From positions 1 to 64,000 of the forward strand of contig CAKOVU010000005.1 in NCBI GenBank assembly GCA_934122115.1: DNA of 64,000 bases. Direction: 5' to 3'. Source of the DNA: UMGS1901 sp934122115 (GTDB lineage: Bacteria; Bacillota; Clostridia; TANB77; CAG-508). This document shows, in pieces, positions 16,784 through 24,970 of this stretch. The notes beneath the pieces were generated by a model. The model did not search any database. It saw nothing but the letters and a program-made list of their open reading frames with translations, and was not told the DNA's origin. The position numbers and the translations under genes are program-made. Position 1 is the first letter of the stretch. Each line of letters begins with the position of its first letter.

Positions 16784-18031
16784 CTAAAAATGTGAATGTT
16801 TTTTATTTAAGTATAAGTCTAATGCTGTTTCTGGAGTAGCATTACCGCTAAAAGATTTTATAGGAGCAAACTCATCGTTAGCATTAACTTCAAGCAAAGT
16901 AAAGTTATCAAAAAACTTAAAAGCGTCGAAAATAAATTTCTCGAACTTGAATGAATTTGGAGAAGATGGAACAACTTTCATTCCCTCGCCATTTATAAAA
17001 TCATTTTTCTTAAAAGCTCTGTGGTAAGGTAGGTCTACATTTATCATTTTTATAAAAGCATCTGTGCTAAATAAATGAGCAAGTATATTTATTTGATTAT
17101 AACAATAGTTACCATTATTATCTTGCAGTTGCTTCATTTCATCAGTTAAATTACTCGGAGAAATAATGCAAGGTCTATTATCAACATTAGCAAAAATCCA
17201 CTCTGATGAATTAATATCTGCCTTTCTAATAGATTTACTAGCCACACTACTTTCATTTGAAATAGTTAACCCTAGAAATAGAGGGTCAATAATATCTAAA
17301 ATAATATTGTCGATTCCGGCAATGGAAATCCATTTTATATTTTGATATAACAGAGTTTCAACTAAATGATATGTATTAAATGATTTAAAAACATCTCCAT
17401 TGCCATTTGAAGCTTCTTTTATGGTGTAGATATTATCTAATATTACTTTACCATTTACATCTATAATTGGCAAAACATTTTGCTTGAAGAAGAATATTTT
17501 GTTACTTGGATATCCAAAATAATTTTTCATTTCAAAGAATGCTTTTGTTTGTTTATCATTAGAAGGGCTAGTCATTATGTACCAAGGAATGTAGCTACTA
17601 TACTTTTTAGAAGCTTCAATTAGCTTATCACAAGTAAATTCAAATAACGATTTTTTTGGAGGTACATCAATTTCGTAAGAGCCTTTGGGACCTTTATATC
17701 CTAGTCTAGTACCTTGCCCACCAGCTAAAGTTATTACTGCAACCTCACCTTTTCTTAGTGCTTTTTCACCTATAGAACAAAAATTAGAAACCGCTGTATT
17801 AGTGAAGTTCGCCTTTATAGAATAAGGAATAGGCGATATACGGGTAGGATTTATAGAATCATCTTTTTTCGAATTTTCTAGTAATAAATTCATCTTATTA
17901 AAATCAGTAGAAATAATCTGCTGAATAAGAGACTTTTTCTCTAAGTCTGTAAGTTCATCATAAAAATCAAGTAGATGTTCTTGACCATTATTTTTTAGTA
18001 TATCAGAAGCAATTCTCAGTTCTTCTTCCAT
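16784..18031 (-). CDS. UDP-sugar pyrophosphorylase (UDPGP type 1 family)
   Basis: 415 residues. The nucleotide loop LAGGQGTRLGYKGPKG near residue 100 is the signature of the UDPGP type 1 family: UDP-N-acetylglucosamine or UDP-glucose pyrophosphorylases of eukaryotic type, also kept in some Firmicutes. Further blocks are PWYIMTSPSNDKQT, FFFKQNVLPIID, GNGDVFKS and GIDNIILDIIDP. It should make a UDP-sugar from UTP and a sugar-1-phosphate. The start at 18031 has GGAGG upstream; the earlier ATG at 18043 is inside that site. Substrate (GlcNAc or Glc) is not fixed by what I can see. Confidence 0.85.
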   Translation of the reverse strand: MEEELRIASDILKNNGQEHLLDFYDELTDLEKKSLIQQIISTDFNKMNLLLENSKKDDSINPTRISPIPYSIKANFTNTAVSNFCSIGEKALRKGEVAVITLAGGQGTRLGYKGPKGSYEIDVPPKKSLFEFTCDKLIEASKKYSSYIPWYIMTSPSNDKQTKAFFEMKNYFGYPSNKIFFFKQNVLPIIDVNGKVILDNIYTIKEASNGNGDVFKSFNTYHLVETLLYQNIKWISIAGIDNIILDIIDPLFLGLTISNESSVASKSIRKADINSSEWIFANVDNRPCIISPSNLTDEMKQLQDNNGNYCYNQINILAHLFSTDAFIKMINVDLPYHRAFKKNDFINGEGMKVVPSSPNSFKFEKFIFDAFKFFDNFTLLEVNANDEFAPIKSFSGNATPETALDLYLNKKHSHF

Positions 18032-18056
18032 AAAAACCTCCATTTGTTTTACTAGT

Positions 18057-18860
18057 CTAACAATTGGGACTAGCTGTCTTTAAGTGAAAAATAATTTTAT
18101 CTTTGCTAGGCATATCAGAATTTTGCAAATCTTTAATTTCTTTTTCAATATTGTAAGGAACTCTAACAAGAGTGATAGAAAAAGGAGCTAAAGACTTAGA
18201 ATTAAACTCACCTTCTAGTATATTATATGATGCTGGAGTAGAAAAGCGATTAGTTTTGTCATTTATGTCACCCATATTTTCCATTTCGATTGGAACACCA
18301 ACACTTCCAGGATTAAATATAGTTTTGTTCTTAAATCTAACTATATTAGGAGTGTGAATATGACCATATCCTACAACATCAGGAATAGGATCTTCAGAAG
18401 TTCTACCAATAAAGCTGGTGTTTGCAAATAAATCCATTGGGCTAAAAAGTTCATATGAAGAATATCTTGTTTCGGAATTAGAAAACATAGGATTATATAT
18501 GTAAGATAGCTCATATGGAGAAGCGTGAAATAAACGCACAAGCCTACCACTTAAATAAAATTCATGCATAACTGGAAGAGATTGCAAATAGGCTGCTCTT
18601 TCTTCGCCAATTTTTAATCTGGTCCATAAGCGCTTATCTAAGCCGTTTTTACAAGAAATTGCTTCATCACAATTACCTTTGATAATCACTTCACAATTAT
18701 TTCTTAATATATCAACTACTACGTCAGGGTTAGCACATTTTGTCACACTGTCACCAAGACAAAAAATTCTAGAGATACCTCTAGCTTTAATATCTGCTAA
18801 TACAGTTTCTAATGCTGTTTTATTTCCATGAACATCACTTATAATTGCTATTCTTTCCAT
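18057..18860 (-). CDS. Calcineurin-like metallophosphoesterase
   Basis: 267 residues. Metal-binding blocks in order: SDVHGN (residues 8-13), GDSVTKC (36-), GNCDE, then GHIHTPNIVRF and NPGSVGVPIE. This is the YfcE/MJ0936-like branch, two-metal phosphodiesterases of cytoplasmic location. The third block GDS lacks the more common GDLV, but the metal ligand Asp is present. It lies 26 bases upstream of the UDP-sugar enzyme gene, so they are likely co-transcribed. The substrate is unknown. Confidence 0.88.
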   Translation of the reverse strand: MERIAIISDVHGNKTALETVLADIKARGISRIFCLGDSVTKCANPDVVVDILRNNCEVIIKGNCDEAISCKNGLDKRLWTRLKIGEERAAYLQSLPVMHEFYLSGRLVRLFHASPYELSYIYNPMFSNSETRYSSYELFSPMDLFANTSFIGRTSEDPIPDVVGYGHIHTPNIVRFKNKTIFNPGSVGVPIEMENMGDINDKTNRFSTPASYNILEGEFNSKSLAPFSITLVRVPYNIEKEIKDLQNSDMPSKDKIIFHLKTASPNC

Positions 18861-19019
18861 ATTTTATACTCTCTTTCTAACTAATGAATACATTATATAA
18901 TAAAAAACAAAAATAAGCAATATTTTAGATCAACAGCAAGAAATGACGTATTTTTATAAATAAGCAAAAGAAATAAATAAAAATAAGGAATAATGTAAAA
19001 CTTTTGATTACGAAAAAGC

Positions 19020-19048
19020 TTGAAATAGAGGCACTTACATGCTAATAT
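19020..19048 (+). promoter_or_regulatory. Putative promoter of the ABC-transporter operon
   Basis: TTGAAA (19020-19025), 17 bases, TAATAT (19043-19048). If used, it gives a 5' leader of about 445 bases, long enough for an RNA switch. Confidence 0.45.
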
Positions 19049-19082
19049 AGTTATAGTTTTATAAAACACATATCAAAGAAAT

Positions 19083-19143
19083 TTGTACAAGTTTCAAAAA
19101 ATTTAATTTCTTATTTTGTACAATAATTCTCACAATTGTACAT
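19083..19143. promoter_or_regulatory. Three TTGTACA operator-like repeats
   Basis: The palindrome TTGTACAA occurs at 19083-19090 and 19116-19123, with a third TTGTACAT at 19136-19143. Three copies in 61 bases just after the promoter suggest binding of a dimeric regulator. The regulator is not identified. Confidence 0.4.
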
Positions 19144-19211
19144 AAAAATATTATTTTGCGTCTAAAAATTTCCCATAAGATAAACATAATTTTAAATAAA
19201 CACTTTAAAAA

Positions 19212-19285
19212 AGTGGCAGGTACGAAAGCTGCCCAATTAATCCCATATTAATTTAAAATGGCAAAAGGAGGTGGGAATTGATTAG
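19212..19285 (+). ncRNA. Candidate structured leader RNA (possible riboswitch)
   Basis: A hairpin GGCAG / CTGCC with loop GTACGAAAG is followed at once by AATTAATCCC, which can pair with GGGAATTGATT about 45 bases later, over the end of AAAGGAGGTGGG. This gives two stems in a row in an AT-rich stretch where such G and C runs are rare. No known riboswitch consensus was recognised: TPP, guanidine, purine, SAM and c-di-GMP were considered. Confidence 0.35.
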
Positions 19286-19360
19286 TAAAATATAAAAAAC
19301 ATGCCCTATTTAATGATAAAAATATATAATATGCTAAACTTATAGCTAGTAGTTTGAATC

Positions 19361-19389
19361 AAAAGGTTGCCCGTAAAGGACAACCTTTT
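19361..19389. terminator. Hairpin in the leader (attenuator or terminator)
   Basis: A 9-bp stem AAAAGGTTG / CAACCTTTT closes over an inner CC-GTAAA-GG. The following bases are ATGGTTAC, so the T run is only four long. It may act as an attenuator rather than a full stop. Confidence 0.5.
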
Positions 19390-19500
19390 ATGGTTACATA
19401 AAATCGCAATAGCATACACCAAATTTTAAAATATACATAAAATATATTATATAAATTAGCAAAGTTTATAAATATGAACATTATTGGGGTGAAAAATATT

Positions 19501-20250
19501 GTGAAGGATACCGTTTTACAAGTAAAAAATATAAATAAAATATATCAAGCTAAAAATGGGGAAATACAAGCATTAAATAATATTAATTTTGAAATAAAAA
19601 ATGGTGAATTTGTTAGCATAATAGGACCAAGCGGATGTGGAAAATCTACATTATTATCTATTATTTCAGGATTAGAGGAAAAAACATCAGGAGAAATATA
19701 CATAGATAAAAAGGTAGGATATATGCTGCAAAAAGACAATTTATTAGAATGGAGAACTATTTTTAGTAATGTTTTATTTGGACTAGAAATTCAAAACGCA
19801 AAAACTAAAGAGAATAAAGAATATGCAATTGAACTATTAAAAAAATATGAATTATATGAATTCAGGGACAAATTTCCAACACAGTTATCAGGAGGCATGA
19901 GGCAAAGAGTTGCATTAATACGTACATTAGCAATTAAACCAAAAATATTATTACTGGATGAAGCCTTTTCAGCTTTAGATTATCAAACCAGATTAATGGT
20001 AACAGAAGATATATACAAAATATTAAAAAATGAAAAGATTACTGCAGTAATGGTAACACATGATATATCTGAAGCGATTAGTATGTCTGACAGAATAATA
20101 GTATTAACTAAAAGACCTGCAACTGTAAAATGTATACATGATATTGACTTTGAAATGGATAACAGAACTCCTTTAAACTGTAGAGAAAGTCCTAAATTTA
20201 GTAAATATTTCAATTTGCTATGGAAGGAGCTGAATGATGAAAAAAAGTAA
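19501..20250 (+). CDS. ABC transporter ATP-binding protein (TauB/SsuB/ThiZ-type)
   Basis: 249 residues. Walker A GPSGCGKST, Q-loop MLQKDNLLEW, signature LSGGMRQRVALIRTLA, Walker B ILLLDEAFSALD and switch His in VTHDISEA are intact. It powers the importer formed with the next two genes. Its group takes up sulfonates, nitrate, pyrimidine precursors and similar small molecules. The start GTG 19501 has GGGGTGA 8 bases upstream; ATG 19474 in the same frame lies before that site. The last 17 bases overlap the permease gene. Confidence 0.92.
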   Translation: MKDTVLQVKNINKIYQAKNGEIQALNNINFEIKNGEFVSIIGPSGCGKSTLLSIISGLEEKTSGEIYIDKKVGYMLQKDNLLEWRTIFSNVLFGLEIQNAKTKENKEYAIELLKKYELYEFRDKFPTQLSGGMRQRVALIRTLAIKPKILLLDEAFSALDYQTRLMVTEDIYKILKNEKITAVMVTHDISEAISMSDRIIVLTKRPATVKCIHDIDFEMDNRTPLNCRESPKFSKYFNLLWKELNDEKK

Positions 20251-21040
20251 TATCAAAGAGGTTTCAACAAGTAGAAGAAAATATTTAAAAGATATTAGAT
20301 TAAACAAAATAAAAATAATATTTACACAAGTAATGATAGTAGTAGTACTCATAGGATTATGGGAAATGATGGCACGACTAGGAAAAATAGATAGCTTTAT
20401 TACCAGCCAGCCCTCTAGAATAGTAAAAACATTTGCTAATTTATCTTCTAACAATTTATTAGAGCATTTAAAAATAACATGTATTGAAACATTAGTAGGA
20501 TTTATATTAGGAAGCCTGATGGGAACAATTATAGCAATGATTTTATGGTGGTTCCCATTTATTTCAAAAGTTTCTGAACCATTTTTGGTAATATTAAACA
20601 GCCTTCCAAAAGTAGCTTTAGGACCAATAATTATAATATGGGTAGGAGCTGGAATGCCTGCTATTATAGTAATGGCGTTAGCAATTTCCTTAATAGTAAC
20701 AATATTAGATATACTAAACGGATTTATCAATACAGACAAAGAAAAAATAAAAATGGCTCAAACTTTTAATGCAAATAGATGGCAGATATTAACAAAAATA
20801 ATAATACCAGCAAACTTACAAACATTTTTTAATACATTAAAGGTAAATATAGGATTATCATTAGTAGGAGTTATATCAGGAGAATTCTTGGTTTCAAAAG
20901 GAGGCCTTGGCTATTTAATAGTATATGGTGGGCAGGTATTTCAATTAGATTTAGTAATGACTAGTGTAATTATTTTAGCAATAGTAGCAGCTATAATGTA
21001 CGAAAGCATAGTGTTGTTAGAAAAAATTGTAATTAAATAA
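20234..21040 (+). CDS. ABC transporter permease (BPD_transp_1)
   Basis: 268 residues with six membrane segments. The cytoplasmic coupling loop, the EAA-like motif, is IKMAQTFNANRWQILTKIIIPANLQ near residues 170-195. It starts with two ATG codons at 20234 and 20237, both after AAGGAG, and overlaps the ATPase gene, as is usual for importers of the TauC/SsuC class. Confidence 0.92.
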   Translation: MMKKSNIKEVSTSRRKYLKDIRLNKIKIIFTQVMIVVVLIGLWEMMARLGKIDSFITSQPSRIVKTFANLSSNNLLEHLKITCIETLVGFILGSLMGTIIAMILWWFPFISKVSEPFLVILNSLPKVALGPIIIIWVGAGMPAIIVMALAISLIVTILDILNGFINTDKEKIKMAQTFNANRWQILTKIIIPANLQTFFNTLKVNIGLSLVGVISGEFLVSKGGLGYLIVYGGQVFQLDLVMTSVIILAIVAAIMYESIVLLEKIVIK

Positions 21041-21054
21041 AGGAAGGTAGATTT

Positions 21055-22065
21055 ATGAAAAAAATTATTATTGGCATAATATGTGTGGTACTTATAATAA
21101 CAGGTATAGTAGTTTATATGGTAAACAGTAATAAAGGTGAAGAAGTAGCACGAACAAAGAAAATTCAATTAAACGAAGTAACACGTTCTGTATTTTATGC
21201 ACCTCAATATTTAGCAATTGCAAACGGGTACTTTGCAGATGAAAACATGGAAATAGAAATTACAACAGGTCAAGGAGCAGATAAAGTAATGACTGCTATA
21301 TTAGCAGGTCAAAGTGATATAGGTCTTTGTGGACCAGAAGCAGCTATATACGTGTATAATGAGGGAAAAGAAGATTATGTAGAAGTATTTGCACAATTAA
21401 CAAAAAGAGATGGATCATTTTTAGTAAGTAAAAACCCAACTGATAATTTTTCATGGAAAGATTTGATTGGAAAAACAGTAATACCAGGGAGAAAAGGCGG
21501 AGTGCCATACATGACTTTTGAATATGTGCTTAAACAAAATGGAATAAACCCACAAACAGATTTAGTTTTAGATGATAGCATTAAATTCGACTTGATGGCA
21601 GGAGCTTTCACAGGAGGTACAGCAGAATATGTAACCCTATTTGAACCAACAGCATCAATGACAGAAGCAGCAGGAAAAGGCTATGTAGTAGCATCAGTAG
21701 GAAAAGAAGCTGGAGAAATACCATATACAGCATATTGTGCAAAGAAAAGTTATATACAAAACAATAAAGATACAGTGGAAGGATTTACTAGAGCTATTTA
21801 CAGAGGTCAAAAATGGGTAAAAGAGCATACTGCACAAGAAATAGCAGAAAAAATAAAAGATTTCTTCCCAAGCACAACTGTAGAAGCACTAGCAGAATCA
21901 GTTCAATCTTACAAAGATATAGATGCTTGGAATGAAACACCATATCTAAAAAAAGAAGCGCTTGATAAATTACAAGAAGTAATGAAAGAAGCAGGAGAAC
22001 TAGAGAAAGAAGCGCCATATGAAAAAATAGTAAACAATTCTTTTGCAGAAAAAGTAACAAAATAA
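21055..22065 (+). CDS. NMT1/THI5- or SsuA-like substrate-binding protein
   Basis: 336 residues. The fold markers are VTRSVFYAPQYLAIANGYFADENMEI and GQGADKVMTAILAGQSDIGLCGPEA, as in ThiY, SsuA and TauA-like proteins. It binds the ligand outside the cell and gives it to the permease. There is no lipobox cysteine; residues 1-23 are an uncleaved-looking helix (IIIGIICVVLIITGIVVYMV), so it is probably held by a membrane anchor. The ligand is unknown: no thiamine, sulfonate or nitrate genes are nearby. Confidence 0.88.
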   Translation: MKKIIIGIICVVLIITGIVVYMVNSNKGEEVARTKKIQLNEVTRSVFYAPQYLAIANGYFADENMEIEITTGQGADKVMTAILAGQSDIGLCGPEAAIYVYNEGKEDYVEVFAQLTKRDGSFLVSKNPTDNFSWKDLIGKTVIPGRKGGVPYMTFEYVLKQNGINPQTDLVLDDSIKFDLMAGAFTGGTAEYVTLFEPTASMTEAAGKGYVVASVGKEAGEIPYTAYCAKKSYIQNNKDTVEGFTRAIYRGQKWVKEHTAQEIAEKIKDFFPSTTVEALAESVQSYKDIDAWNETPYLKKEALDKLQEVMKEAGELEKEAPYEKIVNNSFAEKVTK

Positions 22066-22069
22066 ATTT

Positions 22070-22105
22070 AAAAGCATGCACTGATTAAAGAAAGTGCATG
22101 CTTTT
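22070..22105 (+). terminator. Terminator of the ABC operon
   Basis: A perfect 13-bp stem AAAAGCATGCACT / AGTGCATGCTTTT with a 10-base loop. Confidence 0.85.
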
Positions 22106-22343
22106 ACCGCAATTTATTGCTTTTCGTATTGTAATTTATAACAAAATAAGATAAAATAAGCTAGATAATTTGTTATATGAAAAGAAATTAAATAAAAATA
22201 AATAAAATATAATAAAAATATATCACAAGATGTAAAAAACTTTTTTAAATTTTGTATTTAAAACGACAAATAAATTAAATCAAATGTATTAAAATGTGAA
22301 GCAGTTTTAAAGAACAAAAGTAAAAAAGTAAGAGGTGGTAAGG

Positions 22344-24857
22344 ATGTTTCAAAATATATCAAAAAACACACAAGATGTTTTTGAAGAAGGAGTTGAATAC
22401 ACACAAGATAAAAAGGGTTTTGATAAGAGAGAATTTTTAAAAAGAACATTTAGTTTACAAAATTGCATAATATATGTGATTAGTTTTATGGTTGCAATGG
22501 CTGGAGGGGATTCAACATTGCTTACAATTGCACCATTTGGATTTGCAATGATTGCGGCAGCAGTTGGCGCAGAGGTGCCTGTAATGATGGTTTGTGTATC
22601 ATCTTTATTAGGTGCAACAATAAAATTTGGTGGCAGTAGTTTATTAACATATTTATTTACAATATTAGTATTTTTAGCATGTATTCTTATAAAAAGGCCG
22701 GCTGAAGCAATGGAAGATTACGAGCTAAACGAGAAGAAAAAAGTTGGAGCTCATATCGCAATTTCTGTATTTATAGTACAAGCCGTTCAGATGCTATTTA
22801 AAACATTTTATGTTTACGATTTGCTATACAGCATTATGCTTGCTATATCTACATTTATAATGTACAAAGTATTTGTGAATTCTTTGATTGTATTTAAAGA
22901 ATTTACAGTAAAAAAAGTATTCTCAATAGAGGAAGTTATAGGAGCAAGTATACTTGCAATAATAGCAATAAGTGCATTTGGAAATTTAAGCATTCTAGGT
23001 TTTTCGATAAGAAATGTACTTAGCATATTGGTTGTTCTAGTATTAGGATGGAAAAACGGAATGCTAGTTGGAGCCACAGGCGGATTAACGGTAGGCCTTA
23101 CACTAGGAATTATAATTGGTGAAAATCCAACATTTATTGCAGCATATGCGTTATCTGGATTGATAGCAGGAATATTAAATAAATTAGGAAAAGTTGGGGT
23201 AATATTTGGTTTCATAATAGGAAACATAATATTATCATACATATCAAACGGAAATACAATTGAAATAATAAGATTTCAAGAGATTCTAATAGCTTCACTT
23301 GGTTTACTAGCATTACCTAAAAACGTGGGAATAAAGGCATATAATTACAATGAGGATTACAAGTTATTGCCAGAAACTACAGGCAGAACTTTAGAAGAAA
23401 ACAAAGAAACAATAAACAAATTAAATAATATGTCTGACACTATATCTCAAATTGCAAAGGAATATCAAACAGCAGCAACAGCAGCTGTTACAGCAGAAGA
23501 GGTTGAATCACAAGAAAAAATAAACCAAGATATTTTTGAAGATGAGTTAAGAAATAATTTAGAAGGACAAGAAGAAAACTTATTATACGATGACATATAC
23601 AATAACGAAAATAATGTATTATCAGATATTTTCGAAGTTTTGTTACAAAAAGAAGTTATAACAAGAAAAGATTTATTAAAAATATTTGCAAATCATAACA
23701 GTTATATTATTGGCTATTCAAAAGATCAAGATAATGATGATTTTGCAGTAAAAACAGATATAGATTCAATAATAAGAATATTAAATTCATCTTATAGGGT
23801 TAGCAAATTAAACTTTATATGGAAGAAAAAGTTAGAAGAAAATAGAAAAAATGTATCGACGCAATTATCTGGCGTGTCAGAAGCAATATCAAATTTAGCA
23901 GAGCAAATAAGTGTTGATAAAGAAAATCCATATGCAAAGCAAAAAGAAGAAATTAAGCTTTTATTAAAAGAAAAAGATATAATTTTAAAAGACATAACTA
24001 TTAAACAAGAAGAAAGCAAAAGATATATAATAAACTTATACACAAATGTGTGTGAAACTGTGGATGGTAAGCAGTGTATTTCAAAGAAAGTTGCAAGAAT
24101 ATTAAACAAAGTTATGAACGAAAAGATGGTATTACAAAAACAAAAATGTGGTTTAAGAGAAGATGACGACACATGCATGTTTATGTTTACATCAGAAGAT
24201 AATTTTACAATGCAAGTTGGTATTGCAAAAACTAAAAAAGCTGGCTCAGTAATTTCTGGAGACACAACGATACAAACAAGACTAGAAGATGGTAAATATT
24301 TGCTAGCCTTGAGTGATGGAATGGGATCTGGCCCAGAGGCTAGAAAAAGTAGCAAAATAGCAATAAAAATGCTGGAAAGATTGCTAGAAACAGGATTTAA
24401 CAAAGATGTAGCTTTAAAGCTAATTAATTCAATAATATCAAACAATACAGAAGAAGACATGTATGCAACTTTGGATGTTAGCATATTAGATTTATATAAT
24501 GGAAAAATGGAATTCTTTAAGAATGGCGCTTGCCCAACTTACATAAAGAGGAATGGCAACACAGAAATACTGAAATCAATCTCATTACCAACAGGAATAT
24601 TAAGCAATATAGATTTAGTAGAGTACGATTATGAGCTACAAGACGGTGACATAATTGTAATGTGCACTGATGGAGTAATTGAATCTAGCAATGAATTTAC
24701 AAATAAGGAATTATGGATTAAATACTTGCTAGAAGATTTAAGCACAGACGATGCACAAAGAATAGCCGACATAATTTTAAATGAATCTAGAGACAACGAT
24801 TATGGAAACGAAAAAGATGATATGAGCGTAATTGTATTTAGAGTGAATAAGAAATAA
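22344..24857 (+). CDS. spoIIE: Stage II sporulation protein E (SpoIIE), PP2C phosphatase
   Basis: 837 residues. About ten membrane helices fill residues 35-330, a coiled region follows (340-600), then the PP2C domain from about 630 with LALSDGMGSGPEA, LINSIISNNTEEDMYATLDV and VMCTDGVIE. SpoIIE sits at the asymmetric septum and dephosphorylates SpoIIAA, which frees sigma-F in the forespore. The ATG at 22344 follows AGAGGTGG; a GTG at 22335 lies in that site. A sequence AAACGACAAA at 22261, whose complement reads TTTGTCGTT, is near the Spo0A box TTTGTCRAA; this is a weak match. Confidence 0.96.
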   Translation: MFQNISKNTQDVFEEGVEYTQDKKGFDKREFLKRTFSLQNCIIYVISFMVAMAGGDSTLLTIAPFGFAMIAAAVGAEVPVMMVCVSSLLGATIKFGGSSLLTYLFTILVFLACILIKRPAEAMEDYELNEKKKVGAHIAISVFIVQAVQMLFKTFYVYDLLYSIMLAISTFIMYKVFVNSLIVFKEFTVKKVFSIEEVIGASILAIIAISAFGNLSILGFSIRNVLSILVVLVLGWKNGMLVGATGGLTVGLTLGIIIGENPTFIAAYALSGLIAGILNKLGKVGVIFGFIIGNIILSYISNGNTIEIIRFQEILIASLGLLALPKNVGIKAYNYNEDYKLLPETTGRTLEENKETINKLNNMSDTISQIAKEYQTAATAAVTAEEVESQEKINQDIFEDELRNNLEGQEENLLYDDIYNNENNVLSDIFEVLLQKEVITRKDLLKIFANHNSYIIGYSKDQDNDDFAVKTDIDSIIRILNSSYRVSKLNFIWKKKLEENRKNVSTQLSGVSEAISNLAEQISVDKENPYAKQKEEIKLLLKEKDIILKDITIKQEESKRYIINLYTNVCETVDGKQCISKKVARILNKVMNEKMVLQKQKCGLREDDDTCMFMFTSEDNFTMQVGIAKTKKAGSVISGDTTIQTRLEDGKYLLALSDGMGSGPEARKSSKIAIKMLERLLETGFNKDVALKLINSIISNNTEEDMYATLDVSILDLYNGKMEFFKNGACPTYIKRNGNTEILKSISLPTGILSNIDLVEYDYELQDGDIIVMCTDGVIESSNEFTNKELWIKYLLEDLSTDDAQRIADIILNESRDNDYGNEKDDMSVIVFRVNKK

Positions 24858-24864
24858 AAATAAT

Positions 24865-24899
24865 AAAAGAGTAAATCTTTACAGGATTTATTCTTTTTT
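24865..24899 (+). terminator. Terminator after spoIIE
   Basis: Stem AAAAGAgTAAATC / GATTTAttCTTTT, 7-base loop, T6. Confidence 0.75.
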
Positions 24900-24907
24900 C
24901 TTGTAAT

Positions 24908-24935
24908 TTTACTTTGTTTTATGATATATTATAAT
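24908..24935 (+). promoter_or_regulatory. Putative promoter for the WG-repeat gene
   Basis: TTTACT (24908-24913), 16 bases, TATAAT (24930-24935), 36 bases before the start codon. Confidence 0.45.
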
Positions 24936-24970
24936 TGCAAAAAAATAATTTATAAGAGAGGTAAAATTTT

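Larger units (their letters stand above)
18861..19500. other. 640-base gene-free region (divergent control and leader RNA)
   Basis: No credible coding frame was found. It separates the divergent phosphoesterase and ABC-transporter genes. It holds a promoter facing right, three copies of TTGTACA and at least two RNA hairpins, listed separately. A ribosome-site-like AAAGGAGGT at 19265-19273 is followed only by a 5-codon frame. Confidence 0.6.

Noticed and set aside
19212..19285. Known riboswitch (TPP, guanidine, c-di-GMP, purine) before the ABC genes
   Set aside because: The conserved cores of these classes are not present; only generic stems can be drawn.
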